Source of the DNA: Dimargaris cristalligena
Taxonomy: Eukaryota > Kickxellomycota > Dimargaritomycetes > Dimargaritales > Dimargaritaceae
Assembly (NCBI GenBank): GCA_027576995.1
Contig: JANBQC010000335.1
Span: 1-30,637, forward strand
Direction: 5' to 3'
Length of the DNA: 30,637 bases
The notes below the pieces were generated by a model. The model worked only from the letters and a program-made list of their open reading frames with translations, did not search any database and was not told where the DNA came from. Of this stretch, positions 1 through 9,969 are shown one piece after another. A program made the position numbers and the translations under genes. Position 1 is the first letter of the stretch. Each line of letters starts with the position of its first letter.

Positions 1-137
1 GGGTTAAAAGGGAAGGGAAAAAAACTGGATATACCAGACAAAAAAGCCACTTCATACCTTATATATAAATATAATAACCAAATAATAATAATTTATACCT
101 GTGGCAATCAAGGGGAAACTCCACCTTGCCACACTGG

Positions 138-393
138 CCCCCACTGGGACCGGTTGGATTCCTTAGCTTATTTCTTATCCCCCAGTTTACCTCAATAAAC
201 TCTATATATACTCACCCCCTTATGCTGACTAGTAAGTATGCCTGCTGTATGTTCCTTGCATAGCTAATTGCCTAAGCCTTTACTAGTTAGTATTGTACCC
301 TATACCTGACACTAGTAGCCCACTTGGCCATATCTAAGCCCCACCTACCATTAGAAGCCTATCCCCAAGACTCTTGATGGACTAAGAGTGGTT
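138..393 (+). repeat. Dispersed retroelement fragment, copy A
   Basis: This 256-bp block is highly similar, in the same orientation, to 28834-29088 and, inverted, to 27414-27667. The copies share long runs, including the AATAAACTCTATATAT stretch and a terminal hairpin ACTCTT-8 nt-AAGAGT at about 370-389. The right-hand copies lie next to gag- and protease-like remnants, so I read this as a decayed piece of the same LTR-type retroelement. Homology to the other copies stops at about 138, where the flanking sequence becomes unrelated. An alternative reading is a solo LTR. No intact reading frame survives on either strand. Confidence 0.6.
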
Positions 394-3300
394 AATTTGG
401 GCAACAGAGGATATGCCTGTCCTTGATACCAACAAAGGCCTTTGCCTGCATATATTGGTTCTTCACCAATGGTCATTAATTGACAGCATCATTGTCACCA
501 AATTGATAATGATAAAGGGGTATTAGGAAAGGGGGTGGGTGGAGTATTGGCTGGTATTATTCCCCTTAAATTTGCCCCCCCCCCCTCCTACTGCATATAT
601 CTTCTCCTTGGGTCAGAGGTATCAACTTGAAAACCAGACTAACAAGATGCTTGAGAATGGAAGGGGGGCCTATACCTCAAGTAACCATGCTCAATTACCA
701 TATAATCTGGTTTATAGAGTGAATAAGAGAGTGTGGGAGTTGGTAATGGGTTGGGAAAGGGTTATACTATGGTAAGAGGGGTGGGGTATTACTTAGAGTA
801 GTGCAGTTTTCTAAATACAGGCACATTTATCAACCATGTCACTTCAGTTAAAACCATTTATATTGAATAACCAAGGTTTAGATACTTTTGGGGCCAGGTT
901 CCTTCCTCTGGTGATATTAATGATACCTAGTCCCTTAGGGACCCTATTTATAATGATCATTGTGGTGGTAGTGGGCTGCCCAAGTGTACGGTTGCCCCAA
1001 AGATTATATTAGCCTACTATATAGTATTAATATGTCAAGATAATTATTTTATCTTGGCTGGAAATGTGGGTGCACAGCTTCCGCTATTAAATATACTCTG
1101 CGACCATTTGAGGCTCCCGAAAATAAATTTTTATTACTAGTTCTCTACTAACCCCAACCCTATGTAAGAAATGGTACCAACAAATTACTATTAAGTAGCC
1201 CACATCATATAAGGTACCTGCGGCCCATAAGCACACCACTACGTACTATCACTAAAAACACATTATTTCCACAGAGCTATCCCACATGGATAATAAAAGC
1301 ATTTCCGTACATATTTAGTTAATAGTTAACACTAGACTAACATAGGTCCTACGGTATGGCGACTAAAAATATAACAGAAGACCCCGATGTAGAGGGGGGG
1401 ATGAGTGAAGGACCATGGGCTCTCCAGGGGAATATACACACCACGTCAGCTAATAATTATCGACCAATATGTCCCTATTTTTAGTTCCAATGAAGCCTCA
1501 CCTGGTTGATACGGAAATTCTTAAACGCGCCTTTTGTAATGGACAGGTGGTTTTTATCGCTATATTGTTCCATCCAATCCCTCTCTATTCGATAGTCAGC
1601 CCTTTTCTGCTCCACCGAGCTGTAATTTGTTGTGGAGACTAAGTCAGCCATCGATAGCGGACTCCGAAATGGGTGTATGGGTTTCCTGGCCTCTAGGACC
1701 CTGTACCACTGGCATGGAACAGCTGAACACCAATGGATGTTTCAAAAGAGAGAGATTACCTGATGTGTTTTATGAAATCCCAAAAAGACCGGGTTGTGGC
1801 GAATATACCCGAATACGACGCCTGTATGTACACCCGATACAACACACGGTGACAAAATATCAGCAGAGGGAAGGGGTTGCTGGTAGCTCTCGTTGCCAAA
1901 AAACAAAAATAAAACAAATTTGCTCGAATGGTTCCTTCTACAACTACCGGGACCATGCGACCGTATACTAGATACCCCACTATGGAGCTGCCGTAATAGT
2001 ACAATTAACACAAAGTGAAAATGATAAAGCATTGGAGTTGGCACGGCAGTGGCATTTGGAAAGTCAGCGAATCAACGATCAGCGACGAGAAACTATCACT
2101 GATTCGCCCATCCCTACCCAATTGAACTTGGCTCGCGCAATGATCCCCAAGCAGCTAAAAAATAGGAATCCTACCTTTAATCGAGTGTACCACCGTAGGT
2201 GAAAGAAGGAGTATAAGACCAGGTTTCAAGACTAGAGAAATCTTCAAAATGAACCCAATAGAGAGATCGTCGGGCGAGAATGCCTCTATACAGCGAGGCT
2301 GGGTCGTTAGCAGTACCAACAGATTGCAACCACAAAACCCTATAGTGACATTTATGTTCGAAATATATCCAAAATAGCAACCGCGGTACGTAGCTGCCCA
2401 TTACAAAAGAGCTAGGGTTAGGGTCGGTTTCAAACGTCCGCTGCTGTACATCCTACTGGTGGTCTGACTTACTAGGGGGGGTTAGTGTACAATTCGAGTG
2501 ACGAGCTAGTTCTGTACTGGAAGCTACTCAATATGGCTAATGCAATTATCGACTACAATAACGGGACTTCTAGCGCCAAAGTTGGCCTCTTTTATTAGTG
2601 TATCTAAGTAATATAATATACTTCTGCAATTTGTAGGGCATCCAGTTGCGGGCCCCGAATGTAGTAATATATGCATGGATTGTTAGCCTATTACTCAGAT
2701 AAATTGTTGGCCCCTTTGCACTTTTATGCACTATTTAACGGTCATCACCCCCGTCTAACATTAAGGGGTCAGGACAATCGCCTGTAGAAACGTGAATCGG
2801 CCAATTTCAATTCGCCCTTAGCACTTGTTAAACAGCACTATTACGAAATATGCTGATATTTAGGACTACGTGATAGCTGGGGTGTAGGGCCAACAGTCAA
2901 AATGGTTCAATCCGGCTATACCTATCTAAGGCTACCGACTTTGGATGAACCCCGCCACTTATTGGCAGTGAATACCCAATAGATTAAATAACCTGCCCTC
3001 CCTTTCCCACTCCGCCCACACTTCGGGCAAGGCCAGGCTTATCGACTCGTATTTTCCAACACTACCTCACAAATTGTCCCCTGGCCTGTATCCTATTGTA
3101 ATTTCCGCCACACTTAACCAGGTTTGGTTGTCATTTAGATGTCTATTTAACAATATTCCTACGGCGACATACGTTCGGTAGTCTTCCCAGTTACCTATTT
3201 CTTTCCCTAACCACATCAAACAATGGTCCATCACAGATCACATATACCAATACTCTCAGGGTGTCTATTGAATGGAGGGCGGGATATAATAATGTTGCAT

Positions 3301-3476
3301 AATACTAGTACACAACAACAAAACCAGTCTACCACCACTGGGACAACTAGGATTGAACGGGAATAAAGGTAAAATAAAACAATGAATCAATAGATGGTGG
3401 ACAAGTCAGGGAGCCGGATTCATCCCCAAAGACCAACATAGCCTCAAGGTGACCAGGACATATTCTAGTGACCAAG
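394..3476. other. Gene-poor spacer
   Basis: No convincing gene is visible in these 3.1 kb. The open frames present (for example 1627-1971 on the plus strand) are short, lack recognisable motifs and overlap equally good frames on the other strand. A poly-C run of about a dozen bases lies near 575-587. The base composition is AT-richer than the coding regions, as in the other spacers. Multi-exon genes with very short exons cannot be excluded. Confidence 0.5.
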
Positions 3477-3749
3477 TTACTTCTTGGGACCATTACTATT
3501 GGCTGGTTTGGTTTTGACTTGTGGGGGAGTGGGAAGGGGATTGGGAGCGGGACCGGGGCTGGTACTTGGTGGAGGGGTAGGGTCAGAAGGTATAGGACGG
3601 CGGCGAACCAGGGTCTGCTCAAGGCCAACCGCCCGGCGCTGGAGGTGGGATTCGGACCGAGGTAAAGAGGCAGCGTTGGTCAGGAAAGCGGCACTGATAG
3701 CACTGGCCGCCACAAGGAGGAGGGCCTTGATGAGCGAAGGGAGTTGCAT
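3477..3749 (-). CDS. Small secreted proline-rich protein
   Basis: This is a 90-residue protein with no recognised family. Residues 1-27 form a classic signal peptide: a Lys at position 8, a long hydrophobic Leu/Ala core and a small-residue cleavage region near NAA-S. The mature part is about 63 residues. It has dibasic or tribasic sites of the Kex2 type (QRR at about 37-39, VRRR at about 48-51), followed by a Pro/Ser/Thr-rich tail with many Pro pairs and a basic C-terminus (GPKK). It contains no cysteine. A TATA box lies 166 bases upstream of the ATG and no intron is needed. The layout suggests a processed secreted peptide or a cell-wall-associated small protein. The function is unknown; it could be effector-like, but that is inference. 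Several open frames overlap on the other strand, yet only this one has a leader and a promoter. Confidence 0.65.
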   Translation of the reverse strand: MQLPSLIKALLLVAASAISAAFLTNAASLPRSESHLQRRAVGLEQTLVRRRPIPSDPTPPPSTSPGPAPNPLPTPPQVKTKPANSNGPKK

Positions 3750-3914
3750 ACCGGAGGTGGTGGGCGAGTTGTGGTTGTAGAAGTTGGGTGGGAATAGAAT
3801 TGTGGAATCGACGGTGAAGGGTGGGGCGACTTAGTGGAGATGGAGACAAAGTATGCTGGTTGGATAGATGAGTAAATAAGATGCTGGGTATGAGAATGTC
3901 AGACTTGCGGCGCG

Positions 3915-3922
3915 CTTTTATA
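3915..3922 (-). promoter_or_regulatory. TATA box of the small secreted protein gene
   Basis: The minus strand reads TATAAAAG here, 166 bases upstream of the ATG at 3749. The chitin-binding protein gene at the other end of the window has the same octamer 160 bases upstream of its ATG, which supports the assignment. Confidence 0.6.
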
Positions 3923-5663
3923 CGTTTGCTAGTATATATTTCACAAGTGGGCCTGAAACGTATCTACCCCTGGTGACCCGGCATTAATACTTGCCCCTAT
4001 GTATGGCGTACCTTATTATTATATCGGACATGCGTGTACAATAGCCAAATATCAGCCCATACCCGCCCCGCCCTGCTTTGGCCGACACTATAGCTATAAT
4101 TCCGGTTGGCTTGCTATTTTCAATGTTTCCTCAGACAGTACCAGATTTTACTTGGGCTACCCATACTGAACCCTTCATTATTCTCCCCGACATTACATTC
4201 TACCGGCAATCCCTGCCCTTACTGTCGTAGTGTAAATACCGACAGAACCTTCGACCTCTTAATAAACCAGACAACTTCAGAGCTACGTCTCCAGGAAAAC
4301 GAGTTCATGTTTCGAATATTATTATAGTGTTTAATACGTATATGGCTTTTTAGGCAGTGCGGGTACGTGGTATAAAGATGGGGCTCGGGAGAACAGGGGT
4401 ACGGAGGGCGTTAGGGGTTCCTACCACCGGAGATGTTAGGAATAAGGAGAGGATAAATGAAAAGGTACTATAGGATACTACTAAATGATACTACGAAGGA
4501 CAATCTCAAGAAACCAGGGTTATAATCGGCTGATTTATTAATGTATCGGTAATTCCGTCGGTATTTATACTACGGCGGCGATAGCAAGTATTACTACTAA
4601 ACGATAATATCGGTAGCGACGGCCGAATGTTTGTCATAGTTGCTGGAGTATGGTCCGTTATCGTGTAGTGAGTCATTGGAGTAGCAATGTAGCGGAGGTA
4701 TCGTCTCGTATAAGCTAGGTCAGAGTGCGACCAGAAATGGGCTGATATTCAAATAGGGTATATTCGGGGGTTGTTACAAATTATAAAGCACCTCGTGCAT
4801 AATAGTGACACTAACGCCAGGCATAAAAGGGTAAATATAGTTCGGTGTTGTAGTATCTTCCGAGTATTGTTATTATCAAGTGTTTTTTAGTGTTATCCCT
4901 ATATTATTGGTGGTAGGAAACCCTTCCGTCCTCTGTGCCCTGTTTCTCCTAAGCTCCCCACAAGAACCCCGTACCCCCCCCCCCACAAACACAGCCCTAA
5001 AAGCCCTACACGTATCAGGGCCGGACTTTACTAAATACAATAGATCAACAGATGCTCGCTTCACCTGTATCATCTAGAATCGGCGATTACTCTATTTCGG
5101 CACTGGTTAAAATGGGACTGCGTGAAGCGTCAACTGAACCCCTACGACTCGGACCTTCCCCTTTGTCAGAATACCAAATATATAAACTATGTCTCCTCTA
5201 CCACTTCAATGCAAATACTATGCTAGTGATTTTAGCCGCTCAAATAAATACTCCTTCAAATATGACATGGCGATACAGAGTTTCCACAATTGGTCCTCCT
5301 GCGGCTGCCGTCGGTCCTCTTTATTACGGTTTCCCTAAAGGGCTATACTGTCCGTCTTGGTATCTGAACGACCAAAAGGGTCAGTTTCAGTGGCATGGTC
5401 AACGTAATATACATATTGACGGCCCGGCAGTATCATTTTAGAATCCGGAAATCAAGATCAACCGATAGCTTCGGAGTTACTGCTGTTATATATATACTGC
5501 ATACCCTACGAGATGGTGTTATGAAAGGGTTAAAGGTCTCAGTGGGATATACCTAAATTATTCGGGACCATTATAAGGAAAAGGATCCACTAGGTGGACC
5601 CCATTTGGCCACATTGATAATTTTAGTGGGCATAAATAATGAACTGGAATCACGCGGTTGTGT
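3923..5663. other. Spacer without recognisable gene
   Basis: I see no supported gene. One ATG-initiated open frame of 129 codons (5052-5441, plus strand) has no leader, motif or promoter that I can recognise and may be chance. A run of about a dozen C occurs near 4975-4985. Confidence 0.45.
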
Positions 5664-5807
5664 ATATGAGAGTAGTTCAACCAGGCTGTATAATGAAAAA
5701 TCCATTTGGTGAGGCAAATACTACTGGTTGAAAATAAACATCCCACCGACTTTCCCATACACATATTAGTTAAAACCTTATACAGCTGAGCCGAACTTCA
5801 CCCATAT
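5664..5807 (+). mobile_element. MITE-like 144-bp element, copy 1
   Basis: A 144-bp unit starts with ATATGAGAGTAGTTC and ends with GAACTTCACCCATAT. The ends are imperfect inverted repeats of about 15 bp. The interior matches the copy at 12726-12869 along its whole length, including shared runs around AGGCTGTAT-ATGAAAAATCCATT and AAAACCTTATACAGCTG. Both copies are exactly 144 bp. It has no coding capacity. The size, inverted ends and lack of genes fit a non-autonomous DNA transposon (MITE). I cannot define a clean target-site duplication. Confidence 0.65.
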
Positions 5808-5989
5808 CCTCTCATACTACAGAGTTTGTGGATGGAAAATTAGCTAGGTCACGCACTACGACATTACAGGTCCTATATATATTTATATTTGGTTTAACTA
5901 CCAGGCTGATCAACCACATCTAATCGACCTTGAATTCCATGTACCTATGGTCTAAAAATAGACCGACATGTGCTGTAGTGAATCAGCCA

Positions 5990-6111
5990 TATGGTAGAAG
6001 TTCGCCCTGTCTGTACATCGAAAAGTCCGGTTGGAGGGGCCGGTTTTACTAATTCAGATCGACTTGGAGATGGTTTTCATTGTTCTGTAAAGATTAATCT
6101 GTTCTCGATGC
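5990..6111 (+). mobile_element. Diverged MITE-like copy
   Basis: The left end ATATGGTAGAAGTTC (from about 5988) differs by one base from the left terminal repeat of the copy at 12726. The interior shows the same order of blocks (CTGTA, GAAAA, TCC, GGTTGGAGG, TTACT) as the better copies, but with many changes. The right end runs straight into the next copy at 6112 and has no clear terminal repeat. I call it an older, truncated member of the same family. Confidence 0.4.
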
Positions 6112-6253
6112 ATATGGGAGAGCGGTTCAGCCAGGCCTTATAGTGAATAATCCGTTGGATGAGGCAAGTATTACTAGCTGAATATCAATCAACCGCCTAT
6201 TTTCACAAACATACTATTTATAATCTTATATAAAACCGCATGGGTGAAGTTCC
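6112..6253 (+). mobile_element. MITE-like element, copy 2, with flipped right end
   Basis: The unit opens with ATATGGGAGAGCGGTTC and keeps the internal blocks of the family (CCAGGC, TAGTGAATAATCC, GGATGAGGCAA, TATTACTAG). Its right end reads CATGGGTGAAGTTC, the reverse complement of the right end in copies 1 and 3. Both ends therefore carry the terminal repeat in the same orientation. This may mark a local inversion or the start of a further nested copy. Confidence 0.5.
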
Positions 6254-6427
6254 TGTCAACAATATATGACAGCCCAGTCAACATTAAGAGCACAGAGTGT
6301 TTCAGAGTTGTCGTTTACTCTTTTTTAAATAATGAGATTAAGAACAATAAAACTTAGAAAGAAAAAAAAAACAGGAGAGAGGAGTAAGGGTGGTATGATA
6401 TTTATCTTATGTGCACAGCCAAATCAT
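6254..6427 (-). other. 3' flank of the repeat-protein gene
   Basis: On the minus strand this AT-rich stretch follows the TAA stop of the 503-residue protein. It contains AATAAA-like sites and a T-run (A10 on the plus strand near 6363-6372), as expected of a 3' UTR and polyadenylation region. No gene is seen. Confidence 0.4.
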
Positions 6428-7939
6428 TTACTTGTCAGCAGTAGGCGCGGGGTCCACAACATTATCCTTCGCTACATCGTAAGTATCATTAGTCTGCGGC
6501 GACACCTGGCCCGGTTTACTGTACACCCCGATCCGACGGCCAATCTCCTTCAAGTGCGCCGCCTCGGCATCCAGGGCTTCCATGGCATTTTTGCCATCAA
6601 TTTCCGTGACGTTATCCTTCGCGGCGGCGTACGCTTCGGCCAATTGTTCGTTCAGTTGACCCAGTTTGGTTTTCCAATCAGCGGTCCAGTGCTCGGCGCC
6701 CTCCTTAACCTTACCCACGACGCCATTTTTAGCTTCGCGGAGGGCGTCCTCGTAGGCCGAATCCAAACCGCGGCCCATTTCGCGGGCGGCCTTACCCACC
6801 GATGCGGCGGTGGCCCATTGCTTGGCGCCCTCCGTGACTTTACCCATGACGGCCTTTTTGATTCCCTGTTGAATACCATCGAAGGAGGAGGAGGAGCCGG
6901 TGGCGCCGGAAGAGGAGGAGAAGGAGGAGGCGCTTAGACCACGGACAATTTCCTGGGCGATCTTACCCACGGATGCGGTGGTGGTCAATTGTTTGGCACT
7001 TTCCTTGAGTTTGTCCACAACGGCGTCTTTGATTGCTTGCGGGAGGGCGTCGAAGTAAGAGGAAGAGGAGGAGGCGGCTTTACCAGCGGACGCCGATGAT
7101 ACGCCGGTAGTCCATTGTTTGGCACTTTCCTTGAGTTTTTCCACAACGGTGTCTTTGATTACTTGGGGGAGGGCGTCGAAGTAAGAGGAGGAGGAGGAGG
7201 CAGCCTTATCAACGGTCGACGATGATGCACCAGCGAAACTGGAGGTCCATTGTTTGAAGCCCTGCTTGATTTGACCAATGACATCGTTTTGGATTTCTTG
7301 TTTAGTGCCTTCGTAGGCGGCTTCCAAGTCACGGCCTACTTCGCGGGCGGCTTCGCCGGCTGATTCAGCAGTTTGGCGGAATTGGCCGGGGATGGAGGAG
7401 GAGGAGTCGTGGTGGCTAGTAGTAGTGCGACCAGTGGAGCGGGTCTGCAGATAGCGACGGTGGGTGCTCATCATCAGGGTCTGAGGAGTCCAAAAAGTGT
7501 CGGCAGTAGTAGTAGTGTTACTGGTCATATTCATGACCCGGTTGGCCATCAAACGGGTGGCATTCGCCCACGAGGACGAGGAGGTGGTGGCAGCATTAGA
7601 AGGCGGCGGCGGTGTAGCTGCGTCACGGTCGCTGGAACGGTGCCGTTGATGGTCTTCGGCGAGCTGTTCCTCCACCTCACGTTCAATACGGGGGTCCGGA
7701 GCGGGCGTGGGGTGTTGACGACGTTCGGCGGCCGTCCAGCCACGGGTACCAAGTTCGGCATCGTCCACAATCACCGAGGCAGTACTAGATTCATTCTGGT
7801 TAGTGGTTAGGGCACGCCGGGCGCCTAAGGCGGTTACGGGTAGTAGTGTGTGACCCTGGGGGCGCAGCAGTAGCTGACGGCCCGAAGGCGCCGACAAGGA
7901 GGCGGCAGTGCGTTTAGCGGTGACAGTGGGGGCGTTCAT
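6428..7939 (-). CDS. Mitochondrial LEA-like amphipathic repeat protein
   Basis: This is a 503-residue protein without a sure family. Residues 1-45 are rich in Arg, Ser, Ala and Leu and lack acidic residues, like a mitochondrial presequence; the segment at 160-172 is similarly basic. Residues 70-190 are low complexity (Ser, Thr, Pro, Asn). From about 195 the protein is built of helical repeats. Five copies follow the pattern aromatic-x(7-8)-[IA]K-x(2)-V-x-x-K-[LV]K-E-[SG]-A-K-Q-W, near 209-231, 253-276, 295-318, 353-375 and 396-418. They are joined by Ser tracts and by AARE-G-x-L-x-x-AYE blocks (198-210, 385-397). The Lys/Glu/Ala-rich amphipathic helices recall group-3 LEA and related stress proteins that protect membranes, but this is inference from composition. 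The ATG at 7939 gives the presequence, and no intron is seen. Two repeats are near-identical in DNA about 120 bp apart, showing recent tandem duplication. Confidence 0.75.
   Translation of the reverse strand: MNAPTVTAKRTAASLSAPSGRQLLLRPQGHTLLPVTALGARRALTTNQNESSTASVIVDDAELGTRGWTAAERRQHPTPAPDPRIEREVEEQLAEDHQRHRSSDRDAATPPPPSNAATTSSSSWANATRLMANRVMNMTSNTTTTADTFWTPQTLMMSTHRRYLQTRSTGRTTTSHHDSSSSIPGQFRQTAESAGEAAREVGRDLEAAYEGTKQEIQNDVIGQIKQGFKQWTSSFAGASSSTVDKAASSSSSYFDALPQVIKDTVVEKLKESAKQWTTGVSSASAGKAASSSSSYFDALPQAIKDAVVDKLKESAKQLTTTASVGKIAQEIVRGLSASSFSSSSGATGSSSSFDGIQQGIKKAVMGKVTEGAKQWATAASVGKAAREMGRGLDSAYEDALREAKNGVVGKVKEGAEHWTADWKTKLGQLNEQLAEAYAAAKDNVTEIDGKNAMEALDAEAAHLKEIGRRIGVYSKPGQVSPQTNDTYDVAKDNVVDPAPTADK
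7018..7260 (-). repeat. Internal tandem repeat in the LEA-like gene
   Basis: The stretch from about 7018 to 7110 is nearly repeated from about 7115 to 7235. Both contain long identical runs that encode the YFDALPQ-IKD-VV-KLKESAKQ module, followed by Ser codons in a GAGGAGGAGG-like tract. The high DNA identity, beyond what the protein needs, points to a recent duplication by unequal crossing over or slippage. Confidence 0.65.
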
Positions 7940-8198
7940 GATGTGGGGATATATCGGAAATGTAAGAAAACAAAAATCTCGGGACTTGATGATTTGTATA
8001 ATAATTAATACACAACACGGAACTAGAACAGCTACAGTCGTGGACAGTTTTTAGCACCAAATGTAATAAATAAAGTGGGTGAGCGGGGAAGGCACGGGGG
8101 GGAGGGAGAATTTCGGTCAAAATGAAATTTTGGAGCAAGAGGAGGAATATGTGTAAGAATATAAAAGCGTAGATGGAGCACAGCCCCTGGGCCTTGCT

Positions 8199-8206
8199 AT
8201 TTATAT
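8199..8206 (-). promoter_or_regulatory. TATA box of the LEA-like gene
   Basis: The minus strand reads TATAAATA about 260 bases upstream of the ATG at 7939. A second TATA octamer (TATAAAAG) lies 32 bases away on the opposite strand at 8160-8167, so the region may fire in both directions. Confidence 0.45.
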
Positions 8207-9070
8207 GGACTACAAGAGGCTTGGGGATGCTGTCATCTATCTGAAACCGCCGTTGCCCATCAGCCCCCCATTTATGTGATTTTGAGCCAAACAACTACGG
8301 CTAATGTTACGTAGTAAGAACTCTAAGCCCACACTCACTACTACTACTATCTAGGTGTGTGACTTTTAACATGAAAAGGCAGTCTTATTATAAAGGGGAT
8401 GTGGGCCGTATTTGTAAATAATTGTAAGCGACACCCCGCCGCCAGCTCTACTAATGAGCTGATTTGTACAGCTGATTTCTCGCCCAAGGATGTGTTACCA
8501 TGATGTAAGACGTACCCAATAGTCAGGCCCAGTCTTTACATCAACTCGAAGTCTTAATTATCGCATTATGAGCCCGCCCAATTTTTAGTTCGCCGTTATG
8601 GTTGTTACAATCACCGGTCTCTCCTCCTATACACCAATATTCCATGATATAGCACGTATTCTATAGTTTCCCAAAGTATCCAGGATAAACAAGGGTTGGT
8701 AGGGGAGACAACTAATTACGCCATTCGTATGCAATCAACTGTATCATATAACCTGACGACGCTCAGACGGTTATTTATTGGAAACTACCCGGAAATGGTA
8801 ATAGTCTATGGAAAGGCATTCCCACTACAGAGATGCGTATGCCTAATATATGACGAAGCAATGCCATTTTGACATTGGCCAGAAGGCCAGGCTGGAAAGA
8901 AAATCGGGTAAGAGAGAGAGAGAGCATAAGAGAGAAAGAGAGACGATACCATACTATATAAAATGGTTGAGTAGTTTAGCGAGAGCCTAAAAGGCCTCGG
9001 AGGCCATACCCAACCACGGGTACCAGGGCCAAACCCAAGTGCGCCACAGGTGGCCCGCAACAGTAGCGAG
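8207..9070. other. Spacer with AG microsatellite
   Basis: No gene is seen. An (AG)n tract with interruptions lies at about 8911-8943. A perfect inverted repeat GGCCTC-G-GAGGCC at 8993-9005 lies just downstream of the cyclophilin stop codon and could be a 3' UTR hairpin. Confidence 0.5.
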
Positions 9071-9757
9071 TCACAGTTCCGGATGTTCAGCGGCAGCAGC
9101 GGGCTGCTCCACATCTTCGACCTTGACGTCGGCCGCAGCAGCAGCAGCGTCCTCCTTCTCGACGTACTTGCCGCAGTCCTGGATGATGATGGGCACGGCG
9201 GGCTTATCGCCAGGCAGGGTCTTGGTGTCCTCAATCGCTTTCACCACGTCCATGCCTTCGAGCACGCGGCCAAACACGACGTGTTTACCATCGAGCCAAC
9301 CGGTCTTGATGGTAGTGATGAAGAACTGGGAACCGTTGGTGTTGGGGCCGGCGTTGGCCATGCTGAGGTAGCCCGGACCCTTGTGCTTCAGCTTGAAGTT
9401 CTCATCCTTGAACTTGGCGCCATAGATGGACTTGCCCCCGGTACCGTCGCCGTGGGTGAAATCACCTCCCTGGATCATGAAATCCTTGATAACCCGGTGG
9501 AAACCACTGCCTTTGTAGCCATAGCCGTTTTCACCGGTGGCTAATTGCAGGAAGTTCTGGGCGGTGTCGGGGACGGTCTTACCGAACAGACCAATGACGA
9601 TGGTGCCGAGGTTTTTATCGCCCTGTTGGATGTTAAAGAAAACCTTGTCGGTCACGACGGGACCCTTGGCGGCGGTCACTAGGACCGAGCCCAGCAGAAG
9701 GGTAACGAGCATAAGAGCCAGCGTCCGCAGACGCAGCAACGGAGATGGGCCAAACAT
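9071..9757 (-). CDS. cypB: ER cyclophilin B, peptidyl-prolyl cis-trans isomerase
   Basis: This is a 228-residue PPIase that catalyses cis-trans isomerisation of prolyl bonds during folding in the secretory pathway. Residues 1-29 are a signal peptide (basic start, Leu-rich core, cleavage near VTA-A). The cyclophilin domain spans about 34-196. It has the catalytic Arg in GFHRVI (R88), the FMIQGGDF motif (93-100), the [17 protein letters not shown] core (131-147) and the cyclosporin-binding Trp at 154 in [10 protein letters not shown]. The tail is an Ala/Glu linker ending in HPEL, an HDEL-like ER retrieval signal, so lumenal ER residence is likely. The length suits fungal CypB-type proteins with a short extension. 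No intron is needed. The next gene upstream, MVD1, runs in the same direction but is separated by about 850 bases. The promoter holds CCAAT-type sites in an inverted repeat. Confidence 0.95.
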   Translation of the reverse strand: MFGPSPLLRLRTLALMLVTLLLGSVLVTAAKGPVVTDKVFFNIQQGDKNLGTIVIGLFGKTVPDTAQNFLQLATGENGYGYKGSGFHRVIKDFMIQGGDFTHGDGTGGKSIYGAKFKDENFKLKHKGPGYLSMANAGPNTNGSQFFITTIKTGWLDGKHVVFGRVLEGMDVVKAIEDTKTLPGDKPAVPIIIQDCGKYVEKEDAAAAAADVKVEDVEQPAAAAEHPEL

Positions 9758-9969
9758 GTGGGGGGGGGGAACGGGGAATTGAAAGGAAGCCGGAGCTGGG
9801 AAACAGAGGGTGGATGGTAAACAAAAGGAACCGGGATAAGCGGTACTGGATAAAAGATAAGCAACAGAGTAAAGAGCCGATGGGCACCAGCTGGGGTGAG
9901 TTTTAACGAGAGCGGATGGTCAACTCAGATGGAGCGCGAGCGAGGGGAGAGGAGAGTAATAGGGTTTAC

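Noticed and set aside
138..393. tRNA-derived SINE or CRISPR-like array
   Set aside because: There are only three dispersed copies, without regular spacers and without A and B boxes. The retroelement explanation fits the gag and protease relics better.
1627..1971. 114-codon open frame on the plus strand with overlapping frames on the minus strand
   Set aside because: Both strands are equally open and neither shows a recognisable domain. The start is not an ATG-supported gene start with a promoter.
2900..2915. GGTTCAATCC, a tRNA B-box-like sequence
   Set aside because: The T-stem does not pair around it, and no A-box with a D-arm lies at the right distance, so no tRNA can be folded.
5052..5441. 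ATG-initiated 129-codon open frame on the plus strand
   Set aside because: It has no leader, motif, promoter or composition shift, sits in an AT-rich spacer, and its length is within chance for 30 kb. Kept only as a mention in the spacer entry.
9050..9544. 164-codon open frame antisense to cyclophilin
   Set aside because: It is a shadow of the highly biased coding sequence on the other strand, with no independent evidence. The same holds for frames opposite MVD1 and the LEA-like gene.
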